Shown here: piece after piece, positions 50,459 to 60,474 of the stretch
How positions within the stretch are numbered: position 1 is the first letter of the stretch
Layout of the letters: the number at the start of each line of letters is the position of its first letter
Source of the DNA: Gordionus sp. m RMFG-2023
Lineage: Eukaryota > Nematomorpha > Gordioida > Chordodea > Parachordodidae
NCBI RefSeq assembly: GCF_954871325.1
Contig: NC_088779.1
Location: forward strand, 7,876,846-7,940,845
Length of the DNA: 64,000 nt
Direction of reading: 5' to 3'
Notes under the pieces: generated by a model
Database searches by the model: none
What the model saw: the letters and a program-made list of their open reading frames with translations, nothing else
Told to the model about the DNA's origin: nothing
Made by a program: the position numbers and the translations under genes

Positions 50459-50473
50459 TTGAGGAAGCTGAAG
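50459..50473 (+). CDS. array B E3 micro-exon, consensus form
   Basis: TTGAGGAAGCTGAAG lies between TTTGTATTAG and GTAAAAAT and reads EEAE in phase 1. Confidence 0.65.
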
Positions 50474-50897
50474 GTAAAAATAACTATATTCTTTCTAAAT
50501 AAATGATTTTTATTTGAAATGCCTATCAACTATTTATATGAATTAATAATATCCTTGTATAACAAACCCTGTGATATTGTATTATAGCTATCTTCTTTAA
50601 ATTAAATAGTCATCTTAATATACTATAACTCATATCTTTAAATAAAAAAAATAATTTAAAAAATTTTTCCATCCATAACTCTAGAGGCTAGTATGTTAAA
50701 TATTAGCTAGTTTAATTGAAAAGAGATCGTTTATTTATTTATTTTAAATTTAATTTTATATTTGTGTTCTATAGTTCAAATTTCTCTTCATTAATGCAAC
50801 AGAACATTTAAATTGCTAAATCACCCCAAAAACAGTATTTATTTAATCAACTTGTTTATATCTGTTCTTATATACCATGAGAGTTTTGGAACTAGCC

Positions 50898-50945
50898 TTT
50901 GCCTTTTTTAGGTACACAAGCTATTGTATCCTGTTCATAAATTGT
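50898..50945 (+). CDS. E4 candidate exon, 48 nt
   Basis: The borders are TTTTGGAACTAG and GTGTAAGA. Phase 1 is open and contains TSYCI, shared with 37249-37296 and 59315-59362. Confidence 0.4.
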
Positions 50946-51232
50946 GTAAGACGTTTATCTTAGTTTATCTTCAATTCTTATATAAATTAGATTGAATTAG
51001 ATATAGTCTTAGCTTAGCTCTATAGGTTCTTGTTATAACTGATTTATTACTAGAAAAAAATACCTCGGCTATTAAAAATATTTTAAAAATTAATTGGAAA
51101 GTTTACTAAAGTTATATTTATATATCTATATAAAACCTATATACGACGGATGTGCTTTGCTAAAATTTTGTTTATAAGGGAAACTTATGCTTAATACTTC
51201 TTCTATCTATGCTCCAGAATATTATCATAATT

Positions 51233-51556
51233 AGCATCGCTTGCCTAATACAAACAAGGATTTATGGGGACAATATTGACTCTAGAATGACATAAATAAT
51301 TGAAGGTAAAAAGAAGGAAAATATCAGACAAAGCTAGTAAGCTCTTTAGGATAATGGGTTTCAGGAATTGTGATTACAATTACAGAGAAGCATGATGCCC
51401 CTGGAATAGGACACGCTATATAGACATAACGTTATCTTACAAGGATATACTTACCTAACATAAGAATTACTTTTTTTCCATCTCTTAAATATCTATCCTA
51501 AGGCGTCAGGTACATTATTATTGATATTGGTTACAATTTCTTAACACTATCTTGCC
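51233..51556 (+). mobile_element. left part of a 5'-truncated LINE tail split by a hAT element
   Basis: The cassette breaks at ATTATCATAATT and continues after 57975. The inserted sequence is GC-richer and non-repetitive, and continues directly at 57782 once the hAT element and one target-duplication copy are removed. It is probably the 3' end of a LINE (see 57782-57975). The family is unknown. Confidence 0.45.
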
Positions 51557-51689
51557 CAGGGTTGCCAGGTGAAAATTTACAAATTGTGGGAGAAATTCGG
51601 TATTTTGTGGGAGTAATATAAAAATTGTGGGAGAAATATGAAAATTGCTAAAAAAGCCGTTATTATTTTTTATAAATATAAAATCGAAT

Positions 51690-51865
51690 CTATTTTCCAA
51701 AATAAAATAGGTAATTATTTTTCAAAATAAAATAGCCAACTATTTTTTAAAATAAAATAGCCAACTATTTTTCAAAATAAAATATCCAACTCTTTTTCAA
51801 AATAAAATAGGTAACTATTTTCCAAAATAAAATACGCAACTATTTTTCAAAATAGGTAATTATAG
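51690..51865. repeat. 25-26 bp AT-rich tandem repeat inside the hAT element
   Basis: About seven units of AAAATAAAATAGCCAACTAT-type sequence with a short T-rich joint lie near the left end of the hAT element. Units vary by a few bases. Confidence 0.85.
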
Positions 51866-52430
51866 TACGACACAAAATTTCTTAAATACTATCTTTATTA
51901 TTAAAATAACATATTGATTTATTATAATATATTCTTATCTTATCTTGCACGTTGGTCACAGACCTGCTCCAAATGAGCGAACGTGAATTATATGAAGGCC
52001 TATCCTTCATATAATTAAGCCGATTTTTTTCTCAGGATACCGACAAACCTATTACCCAGAAAATAATTTATGAGTGGAACTAAACCCTCTACCAATAGAG
52101 TAGCATATTTAAAATTAGCAGGAAATAGAAATATAAATAAGTTATAATGAGAAGTAGAATAAATAGAAAGTAATTTTAAAAGAAAATCTTCCAAATACAA
52201 TGGTCTAAATATATTAATATAGGTTAAGTATTTCTAAGGGACATTAAAGGTGCCATTATCCATTCACTAAATAACCAAATACAACTCCTTATCTTTAATA
52301 ATTAACTTATGTCCTAAAAAATATGGTTTAATTTAATCACTAATAATTATAAACAATTTAATTACTTTAAAATAGAGGCTTGAACTCTAATATATTAGTT
52401 CCTATAATGATATAGATTCCCTTGGGAAAC
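51866..52430 (-). other. LINE 3' region or hAT interior, boundary unclear
   Basis: A minus-strand open piece at 52015-52200 is of unknown character. I cannot place the LINE 3' end precisely. No recognised domain is present. Confidence 0.35.
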
Positions 52431-52622
52431 TCCTTTACAAGAAATAAATCTTCAGCAAGTATTCGTCATATGTTCATATGTCTCAAAATATGTTTGAAGA
52501 CTTTCCTATATATCAAAGCTCTCTTTAGGAAATCCCAAGATAAATCTAATTCAGTCAAGGATCTTAGAATTCTCCCAAACCAACTGCTTTTATGGAATAA
52601 AAAAGGTTTAAGAGCAGTGTCT

Positions 52623-52925
52623 TCAGGGGATTGATCGGATTAAATTATTCAAGAGGTGTCTCAAAAAATGGCCCACCAACTCAATTTTCTTATATTCTAT
52701 TGTTTTATGAATAGGAAGGATATCACAACTCGCCCATAGTATATAATTAGTAGTATTTTGCGGATAAATGGTCCTAGTTAAATATCTTAAACATTTGTTT
52801 ATAAAAACTTGCATCTTGTTATTATCTGATATATTATCGTTCCAAGTTTCCATACCATATTATAAGGAAGCTAATATTAAGACTTTAAAGAGTCTTATCT
52901 TGGAATAGATATTTGCCTAGATGAC
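52623..52925 (-). pseudogene. LINE C-terminal block
   Basis: It contains KIRLFKVLILASLYYGMETW, then QVFINKCLRYLTRTIYPQN, ILWASCDILPIHKTI and KKIELVGHFLRH. The order ..CLR..PIH...RR.W.GH.LR is common in metazoan LINE C-termini. Confidence 0.75.
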
Positions 52926-52945
52926 CAAATCTTCATCAAGGACCT

Positions 52946-53524
52946 TTACTTTATTCTAGTTTTATTCATTTTGGAGTGTTGATCCTTCTTTGTACCACCT
53001 TTCTTATCCAATAGGACCCCTAAATATTTTAGAATATCCGCTTCTGTAATCGTATTACCATCAATATTTAGGGTCGCCTGCGAGGAAGTATAAAACGATG
53101 TCATCATTTTCGTCTTTTCTTTAATTAATGTCAGACCAAAGTGTCCCGCCTCTACAATGATACTGTTAATAACTGATTGGATGTATGACACCGATTTACC
53201 TACAAGGCATAAATCATCTATGAAAGCGATAATATTTAAATCTCCTAAGGACCACTGAGCCAAATGTAAATTTCTAACTTTTAAAATAATATGATTTGTA
53301 ATAAAGTTAAATAGGAGAGGCGATAGAACACAACCTTGTTTCAGACCCTTCATTATCGGGATTTTAGGAGATTTGTGGCCAGCATGAATAATATGCATTG
53401 AATAATCTTTATAAATTAGTTCCAACAAACTTACCAAAACGATCGGGGTACCTACCTCCTTTAATGTCCTCCAAAGTTTTGAGAGTATTATTGAATCAAA
53501 AGCTTTTTTAAAATCCAGAGCCAC
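52946..53524 (-). pseudogene. LINE reverse transcriptase, catalytic part
   Basis: This 192-codon open piece contains LDFKKAFDSI (motif A), GLKQGCVLSPLLFN (motif B), AFIDDLCLVG (motif C, Ile for the usual Ala before Asp-Asp) and KTKMMT/YLGVLL (motifs D-E). The catalytic aspartates are present. Confidence 0.87.
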
Positions 53525-53529
53525 AATAA

Positions 53530-54114
53530 TTAACTGACTCTTCCGAATTTATGCCCTCGTTGAATTTTTACTGATAGAATCGCCTCTAGAGTGTTTCTGC
53601 CTTTCCTAAACGAGACCAAAGAATCTATAAAAAGTGGTTCAAGTAGCGGTCTAAGCCTATTTAATATAATATTTGCAAATATTTTATATACCACCGATTT
53701 TAGAGATATTCCTCTCCAATCTTCAAGAAATCTGGGATCTTTCGTTTTAGGGAAATTAATTAAAGTGGCAGTAATCCAATCATTCGGACACACCAATTCA
53801 AACCAAACTCTGGATATAATAGGGAGAAGAATCTCTGCACATAAACTAGAGTCAGTCTTCAGGTATTCACTATATAATAAATCTTGACCCCAAGCTTTAT
53901 GATTCTTCAATTTCTTAATTATTCCAACTAGTTCAGCTTTAGTTGGGTGGAAAATCCTGGCATCATTTGAGGGAGATTGTAATGTAAATGAACTTTGTTG
54001 ATTTTGTGGAAACTGACTATTCAAGGTATCGTTAATGGTTAATCTTTGTTGAATATTAGTTAAATTAACTTGTGGGGGCCAAATTTTCGAAGTAGAGAGG
54101 TGTTGATCTTTCAA
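53530..54114 (-). pseudogene. LINE reverse transcriptase, N-terminal part
   Basis: This 194-codon open piece contains WGQDLLYSEYLK, FPKTKDPRFLEDWRGISL, ILNRLRPLLEPLF and SLVSFRKGRNTLEAI. These are RT motifs 0-2a in order. A frame change separates it from the next piece at about 53527. Confidence 0.85.
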
Positions 54115-54420
54115 TGTATCGATAAAAGTTTGGACTATGGTTGAACATTGTTGAGCATTAGTTAAGGTTCGTGGGGGCCAGACATTCGAAGTAGAAGGAA
54201 GTTGATCCAGTAAGTGATGTGAGTTATGACTTTGTTAAGGATTAGTTAAGGTTCGTGGGGGCCAAACATTTGAAGTAGAAGGAAGTTGATCCAGTAAGTG
54301 ATATGAGTTAAGATTATGTTTAGATTGAATAATGTTATCATGATTATGGGAATAAGAATTATCATAACTAGGGAAAAAAAGAGTTGATGGATGCCAAACT
54401 TTTGAAGTGGTAGGAGGTTG
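54095..54420 (-). repeat. in-frame minisatellite in the LINE, about 83-bp units
   Basis: The minus strand repeats a unit encoding HLLDQLPSTSNVWPPRTLTN, with near-identical copies around 54155-54311 and diverged ones on either side (LLDQPPTTSKVWHPSTL and DQHLSTSKIWPPQVNLTN). About four units lie between the linker and the RT. Confidence 0.8.
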
Positions 54421-55200
54421 ATCAAGTAAATTATATTGGTGTGAAAAATTGTTATCGACGTAATAATTATTACGCTGGTAGGGTAGATCAGGTTGTATAT
54501 GTGAACGTTTAATTGTCACCCTACTATTATTAGATTTATCATATAGATGAGAATCGTGTAGTGTTTTTATATCTACATCATGATAAGTTGGAGTCGAGAA
54601 TCGTCGGCGACAATGTTTGGAAATTGAAGGGCCTATATCGACAAAAGATTCATTAGTTATATTACCATTTAAACTCTCATAATTTTCGAACATACTAGTA
54701 TAATAGGAGTACCAAATATTCATTTGAGACTCAGTATCAGTTATCAAGTTATTCTGGTGCCAAAGCTTAGATATACGCTGTTTCTGACCCGAAGTGAAAT
54801 ATTTCAGCAGTCTAAAGGCTTTGAAAGTATCGTTAGTACTGAATAAGTTACTAATATGCATAGCACAATGTTCCAAGTACTTCCTCTTGTCTCTCCTTAA
54901 TTTATGGCTAATATCTTCTAAAATATATTTCGCCCTATTTCTCCTGTAATGACCTTTTCCTTTTAAATTAATTATTAAACTTTTCGATTCCGAAGAAATC
55001 CAATCCGGGAAGTCACCTTTTCTAGGTAAAGTCTTAGCCGCGGCCTCAGTAAATATATTACGAGTAATCTCCCATAAAGAATATATAGGTAACTTAAGGA
55101 AGGAATCTCTCTACCTAAGATAGTTTTCCCTTACACGTTTGATGAAATTGTCCTTCATATTATAATCATTAAGAGCTTCGATGTCTAAATTGGACTTTTT
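54235..55200 (-). pseudogene. LINE linker region upstream of RT
   Basis: It reads leftward through DNFIKRVRENYLR, a stop, then LPIYSLWEITRNIFTEAAAK, KGDFPDWISSESK, YRRNRAKYILEDI and the 213-codon open piece 54876-54235 (KAFRLLKYFTSGQKQRISKL). This is the basic helical linker typical of LINEs between endonuclease and RT. Confidence 0.65.
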
Positions 55201-55250
55201 ATTATTTAACTTGTGATTGAATTTTTTTCTCCTGTACCAAACTTCTGGGT

Positions 55251-55581
55251 CAATAACCATATTGCAAACAAGGAACTTATGAATTGAACATTACATGATG
55301 GATAACTTTAACATTTGTAATCCAAGAGCTGGTTTAATTTTGTTTAAAAATAATAACCAACGTTCTTTTTTAAATACAAAAGAATGTAAACAAGATAAAA
55401 TTTTATAAAAAAATTGTAATTTTACAATGTAAAAAAATATATTTTATGCTAATGTATAAATAAAATTTTATAAAAAAAACAAATAATTTTAAATTTACAA
55501 TGTAAAAAATAATTATAATCAGTGCGGGGAAGTTGTTCTACAGTATTTAGTTAATACAATGGGGGAAGGGAATATGATATT
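55251..55581. other. AT-rich hAT interior, no gene seen
   Basis: It contains TTTTACAATGTAAAA-type palindromic runs. A similar stretch recurs at about 56530-56610 as a direct repeat flanking the plus-strand transposase piece. No coding signal is seen. Confidence 0.4.
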
Positions 55582-56440
55582 TTGAGGCATCAAAAATCTT
55601 CAAAGCATAAATCAGTACAGGGCAGTCTATCAACATCTATTGCAAAACAAAAATATTCTTCAAAAATAAGAAATAATACAGATGCAACTGCAGTTGCGGA
55701 AATGGTAAATACCTATCGTGCAGTACAACATTCAGAGAGCTACTTAACATCACAATGTTGGTAGAATCTTTCCCCATAATATTTAACGACTAATATAAAT
55801 GAAAACTATACTTTGTTGTAGAACACAAATGAGCAAGGCAATCATCAATGTTTTAGGATATAAATCCAGAAGGTCAATTCTTGACGATTTGAAAGATGTG
55901 CAAACATATGCAATTCTAACAGATGCATCTAATAAGGAGATATCAAAACATTTCCCTTGATCCTCCCCTATTTCAACAAAATTAATGTCATTTCAATAAA
56001 ACTATTAAAAAATTTTTCTCCAGATATGAAATATCCAAAGACATAACTAACCATATATAATGGTAAATATGGCAGATTTGGCATTACCAATGAATTGCAT
56101 GACAGCTTTCTGATCTGATAATTCCTCAGTGAATTTGGCAAAAACCAGAGTGTATTTACAGAATTGAGTCAGCATAATGTTGGTTGACAGGTTCCTCCTA
56201 ATACGCGCCATCGTAGAATTTTAAAATTTTACAAACCTTTAAAAAATAAATAGATTATAAAAGCTGTCCTAATATTTTGAAAAAAATTTTCAAAAATGAA
56301 TGGCAGAAGTATATTTAGGAATTTTACATATAGGAAATCTACTATATGCTGTTAATATGCAGTGGCAATCAGAAGAATATAATTTAATAAAGGTTCTGCA
56401 AAAATACCAAAGTAAGAATATTATTACTATTATCGGATAA
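55582..56440 (+). pseudogene. hAT transposase N-terminal/central remnant, plus strand
   Basis: An open piece at 55582-55764 (RHQKSSKHKSVQGSLSTSI, then TDATAVAEMVNTYRAVQHSE) is followed by RSILDDLKDVQTYAILTDASN. This resembles the zinc-finger edge and the first catalytic-Asp (TDASN) block of insect hAT transposases. Later parts are disrupted. The end (about 56210-56400) is homologous in inverted orientation to 57310-57470. Confidence 0.7.
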
Positions 56441-56689
56441 TTATTAATAAGATTTAATATGATGTCATGTTTGAGGAGATTGTAATGCTTCTTTATTTTT
56501 ATGATTTGCCAAAATATTCAAAATATTAATTTTACAACGTAAAAAAATAAATTTATTTGATTTTATGCAAATGTATAAATAAGATTTTATAAAATATAGA
56601 AAGTCAAATAGTTATAGTTAATTATATTTTATTTGAGATTTAAATAATGGAACTAAACGTTTACCGTCGTTATTAAGATATTTATAAAA

Positions 56690-57520
56690 TTCCTGGGATG
56701 ACATTTTATAATTTTTTTTAACCATTAACTCGGCCTCTAATGTTTTTAAAGCAATTCGATTTTTCTCCTTTGCAGGCAGTCCTCATCAGGCTAAAAATGC
56801 GCTCCGATGAGGCATTAGAATGAGGTAAGGAGAAAACATACTCGCAAATTTTTTCCAAGCATGGGGATTAATCGTTATTACGAAAAAATTCCACCCATTT
56901 CTCCTCTGCTTTTAGACCATCTAACTTTAAGTATTCTGGCGAATCATAAAAAATGGAAAAAATTACAATCTCTTCAAACAAGGCTTTAATGTCTATCAGT
57001 AATTTTAATATATTTATTAAATTACAAAAACCATCAAATGATGGTTTCTGTTCCAAGGTCATAATATTTAAACATTTGTAAATAGAGTTATTAAAATCAA
57101 ATTTTGATTGTAAATATTCTAAAATTGTCTTAATAAAAATATCTGCTTCATTTAAAAATGTATTAATTAGAGTATTATTTGAACATTTTAGTATAATATT
57201 TTTAGAAATAGCGCCTTAAAATTTATTATCTATTTTTAATTGCAGAGATGAACAGAGCTATTTTGTGAATCTTTATCAATAAAGAATCTTCTGATTGCAA
57301 CTGAATATTAACTACATGAAGTAGATCTCCTACATGTGAAACTAATCCCAAATATGCTTATGACATTTCATCCTCGAAAAAATTTTTCAAAATTTTAGGA
57401 CAGCTAAAATCTTTACTTAAGAAGTATTTCTTTAAGGGTTCGTAAAATTTTAAAATTCTCTCGATGGCAGGTATTAATGATAACCACCTGATAGGTACAT
57501 ATCGCAACAACAAATCAGAC
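56690..57520 (-). pseudogene. hAT transposase C-terminal remnant, minus strand
   Basis: It reads leftward through LSLIPAIERILKFYEPLKKY (near 57500-57420), a decayed middle, the open piece 57062-56868 (QKPSFDGFCNLINILKLL) and LPHSNASSERIFSLM (near 56825-56780), the hAT dimerisation signature. It lies opposite in strand to the N-terminal remnant, so the element is a rearranged or composite hAT. Confidence 0.75.
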
Positions 57521-57781
57521 CACTCCACCAATTATTTAAAATTTATAATTTATTTTAAAAATATAAAAATAATCATACTCTTTCTCAAAATTTATATTTA
57601 TATATTAAAAACATTAAAATTCTAAAAATAAAATTGTGGGAGAAATTAAAAAATTGTGGGAGCTTTTTGTGGGAGATTTCTAATTGTGGGAGTTTTGTGG
57701 GAGTGAAATGTATGTGGGTAAACTAAAAAATTGCGGGAGACTCCCACTGATGGGGGGGGACATGGCAACCCTGATCTTGCC

Positions 57782-57975
57782 AGTAAAGGAACTAATTGAC
57801 CCCATCTTTCTTACTCCTCTCTTCTTTACTATGCTAGCTGACTACATAGTGGTACCGTATACTAAAACGGGTATACAAGGATCTATATTCTAGTGAATAC
57901 ACTTGGTGAACGCTACAACTCCTGGTGGGTGATAAAATTGCACTTCGTGCAATTTCTGGCGGGGTAATAAATGAT
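57782..57975 (+). mobile_element. right part of the LINE tail split by the hAT element
   Basis: It continues the 51233-51556 sequence and ends TGGCGGGGTAATAAATGATT, with a TGATTGAATGAAATG-like tail. Short-repeat 3' tails of this sort occur in several LINE clades. The cassette resumes with TGTAATCTTATATTTATT. Confidence 0.45.
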
Positions 57976-58012
57976 TGAATGAAATGTAATCTTATATTTA
58001 TTAAATAATTAG

Positions 58013-58027
58013 CCGAAGAAGTACCAG
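58013..58027 (+). CDS. array B E1 micro-exon, 15 nt
   Basis: CCGAAGAAGTACCAG lies between AATAATTAG and GTAAATAT. Phase 1 reads EEVP. Confidence 0.6.
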
Positions 58028-58454
58028 GTAAATATAATATTTATAAAAAATATGTATTTTATAAATTATATTTCCTATTTTAATTTAAAAACATCTTGAA
58101 AAACTTCTTATATTACTTTTTAAACAGGTTTCTTTGAATATCTTATCTGTTTCTCACCTATTTTGCCTAGATCATTTACCACGATATACCAAATATGATA
58201 ATCTAATTTTTAATCCATTTAAATCGGCTGGCATTTGTAACCAAATATATTTTAAAATATAATTTTTTAGTAATATTTAAATGCATCATCATATAGGAAA
58301 ATAAAACCTTAAATTTTACAATATCATTTAAAATTCCTAATATATTCTGAAAGAGATTCTAACTATATCCTTAATTATAGTAGTTTTAAGCGATCAAATA
58401 GAGGGATCATATAATTTTATAAATAATTTTTAACCATAAATTATTTTGTAATAG

Positions 58455-58469
58455 TTATAGAAGCTGAAG
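58455..58469 (+). CDS. array B E3 micro-exon, 15 nt
   Basis: TTATAGAAGCTGAAG lies between TTGTAATAG and GTAAAAAA. Phase 1 reads IEAE, while both other frames meet a stop (TAG or TGA). This copy is the clearest single argument for phase 1. Confidence 0.65.
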
Positions 58470-59314
58470 GTAAAAAAAACAACTATATTCTCTCTATAAA
58501 AATTTTTATTTTAAATGCCAATCAGCTATTTATATTAATTAATAATATCTCTGTATATCAAACCCTCTAATATTGTATTATAGCTATCTATAAAATAAAT
58601 AATCATCTTTATATACTATACCTCATATCTTTAAATAAAAATAATAATTTTAAAAAATATTTTACTTCTATCCATAACCCTAAAAATTAATTTAAAAATT
58701 TGGTAAAATGGTTCATATTATTTTATTTGCATTAAAATATTATCTCCAAACATTAAATATAAGAATTAGTTTAATTGAAAAGTGATTGTTTTTTTACTTG
58801 ATATAATTTTATTTTATTTTATATGTTTATTCTACTGACCAAATTTCTATTGATTAATGCAACAAATTTAAATTATATTATCAATCTCTCTGATATTGTA
58901 TTATAGCTTTCTTCTTTAAAAATAGCCATTTTTATAACTATGTACCTTATATCTTTAAATGAAAATATAATTTCAAAAAATATTTTATTTCCACTCATAG
59001 GAATATGTATAAATGATAATATAAAACCTTTCATATTATTACATTGGCATTTAAATATTATCTTCAAACTTTAAAAATTAGCTAAAGTGTAAATGAAAAG
59101 AGATCATTTAATATTATCTCCAAACTTTAAAAATTAGCAAGAGTTTAATTGAAAAGAGATCCTTTATTTTTTGTTATTTTTATTTAATTTATTATATTTT
59201 TGTTTTACGGACCAAATCTTCATTAAAACAAAACATTTAAATCATCCCAATCACAACATTTGTTTAATCAGCTAGCACATCTGTTCTTATGTTCCATGAA
59301 CATTTTGGAAGGAG

Positions 59315-59362
59315 TTTTCGACTTTTGTGTTTCCACAAGCTATTGCATTGTGTCCAACGATT
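59315..59362 (+). CDS. E4 candidate exon, 48 nt
   Basis: It follows TTTTGGAAGGAG and precedes GTGTAGAA. Phase 1 reads FDFCVSTSYCIVSND. It keeps the TSYCI core though many bases differ from the other copies. Confidence 0.45.
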
Positions 59363-59650
59363 GTGTAGAATATTTCTCTTAAGTTACCTTCATATTCATT
59401 ACCAAATTAGATTGGATTTAAAAGTATCCAATCTTAGTTCTATAGGTTCTAGATAAAATTGACTTATTACTAGAATAATACACCTCCAATGATAAAAAAT
59501 ATTTTAAAAAATAAATGCAAAGAAAATTTACTAAAGTTATGTTTAAATATCCATAACCAACATATTACGACAGCTGGGTTTTGCTAAATTTTGTCTAGCA
59601 GGGGAACATATGCCAAATACTTCTTTTTTTTAATGCTCCAGAATACGTAT

Positions 59651-60423
59651 AAGAGCAAATATAAAATCAAAAAATTCAAGATCAAGTTCAAGATCTAAAA
59701 TATTATCTACGACATAGAATTTTTTTTATCATAAATAAATATTAAATAAATTTTTTTTTATAAAATACTTACATAATATATACATATAAGACAATTTTGA
59801 AATTGACTAAATATTGTGAAAAATTATTTTGTTTTTGTAAAAATGTTTTACTTTAAAATAATATGTTTAACCTTGTATAATTTTTTCTACTTTGGATACT
59901 TTGTAATTTATATTAATTATTATAAAAAAAATGTATATAAACTCAACGAAAATTTAGTAAAAGTAATGATAAAACATTTTAAAAATATAACGTGTTAATT
60001 TTATTGGTACAGCTTTTCCATCAAAATTATAGAAAAAGAATGAATGAAAGAAAAAGGGATTAGAGATATTTGGCTTATGTCAACTCGTTATAATACTAAG
60101 AAATATTTTTTTACCTTATAGAATTAATAAAAATTATATTAGTATTCTATAATCTTTTGATAATAATCTTTATCATAAATAATATAGTAAATTAAGCTCT
60201 AAACTTTATTAGATCAGCTGCGAGTTTTATATCAATGGTGAACAATTATAAAATAATAAGCATGAAATAATTTATGCTAATAAAACTAAACTTACCCAAT
60301 AATTTATACCATGAAATAGAATAGCCATTTATTTCAAGGATCGGGGTCAAAACTTTTTTTAGAACTTCCATTATGAATATTTACATTGTTTAATTTAAGA
60401 TTAATAAACATAATAAATTAAAG
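59651..60423. other. AT-rich sequence, no gene seen
   Basis: No cassette homology, transposon end or convincing exon was recognised. A plus-strand open piece at 59816-59998 is Lys/Tyr/Phe-rich and looks fortuitous. Confidence 0.4.
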
Positions 60424-60474
60424 AAAATAACCATTACGAAGAAATTGAAGAAAATAACGATTTGCCAAATGAAA
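60424..60474 (+). CDS. candidate acidic exon, 51 nt, phase 1-1
   Basis: It follows AATAAATTAAAG and precedes GTTTTTAA. Phase 1 reads NNHYEEIEENNDLPNE. Its acidic composition resembles the 3599-3753 exons. The donor is weak, so this is tentative. Confidence 0.35.

Larger units (their letters stand above)
36401..51232 (+). other. array B cassettes
   Basis: This is a longer cassette type homologous to array A with about 1 kb extra. E3 is 15 nt, and E1 commonly encodes EEVP or EEEP. It is interrupted by two long-inverted-repeat transposons, a hAT MITE and an RTE fragment. A block of about 8.7 kb is duplicated. Array B copies resemble one another more than array A copies do, so this array is younger. 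Confidence 0.6.
49278..51232 (+). other. array B cassette after transposon copy 2
   Basis: E1 lies at 49980-49994 (EEVS, donor GTTATT), an E5-like open stretch at 50089-50145, E3 at 50459-50473 (EEAE) and E4 at 50898-50945 (FAFFRYTSYCILFIN). The remainder is intron-like. Confidence 0.5.
52430..55250 (-). mobile_element. 5'-truncated LINE retrotransposon, minus strand
   Basis: Leftward it reads linker (about 55200-54235), repeat-expanded segment (54400-54100), reverse transcriptase (54114-52946), then a C-terminal block with KCLRYLTRTIYPQ and ELVGHFLRH (52853-52623). The endonuclease is missing, as expected of 5' truncation. The clade is uncertain: the RT has QGCVLSPLLFN and FIDD motifs. It is nested in the hAT element and so is younger. 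Confidence 0.8.
51557..57773. mobile_element. hAT DNA transposon carrying a nested LINE
   Basis: The perfect 11-bp inverted ends are CAGGGTTGCCA and TGGCAACCCTG. They are flanked by the perfect 8-bp duplication ATCTTGCC (51549-51556 and 57774-57781). Subterminal TTGTGGGAG motifs occur three times near the left end and five times near the right end. It contains transposase remnants at 55.58-56.44 and 56.69-57.52 kb and a LINE at about 52.4-55.25 kb. Confidence 0.93.
3476..59650 (+). other. tandem micro-exon cassette array (candidate giant multi-exon gene)
   Basis: More than 30 diverged copies of a cassette lie head-to-tail, all in plus orientation. They are interrupted by transposons at 8.3-11.85, 19.6-21.3, 37.9-40.6, 46.6-49.3 and 51.2-58.0 kb. 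Array A cassettes (to about 36.4 kb) carry a 9-21 nt micro-exon E1, sometimes a longer exon E2, and a 6-nt micro-exon E3. A related half-cassette without E1 carries a variant E3. Array B cassettes carry a 15-nt E3, an E1 and candidate 48-nt (E4) and 57-nt (E5) exons. All recognised exons are bounded by AG and GT, have lengths divisible by three and are open in phase 1. No database family was recognised. Aphid bicycle genes and schistosome MEGs share the many-micro-exon layout. Many long cassette segments contain stops, so only part of the array may still be coding. Confidence 0.65.
57976..59650 (+). other. last array B cassette
   Basis: E1 lies at 58013-58027, E3 at 58455-58469 and E4 at 59315-59362. 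The E5-like stretch near 58134 has a frame change. A short intron duplication (about 59030-59160, ATTATCTYCAAACTTTAAAAATTAGC twice) is present. Recognisable cassette sequence ends near 59650. Confidence 0.5.

Noticed and set aside
51690-51865. CRISPR-like array
   Set aside because: The units are contiguous 25-26 bp AT-rich tandem repeats without spacers, in a eukaryotic hAT element.
3476-59650. The array as a plain satellite
   Set aside because: Codon-sized length changes and kept splice borders in the short segments are not expected of a satellite, though decayed copies make it look like one at first sight.
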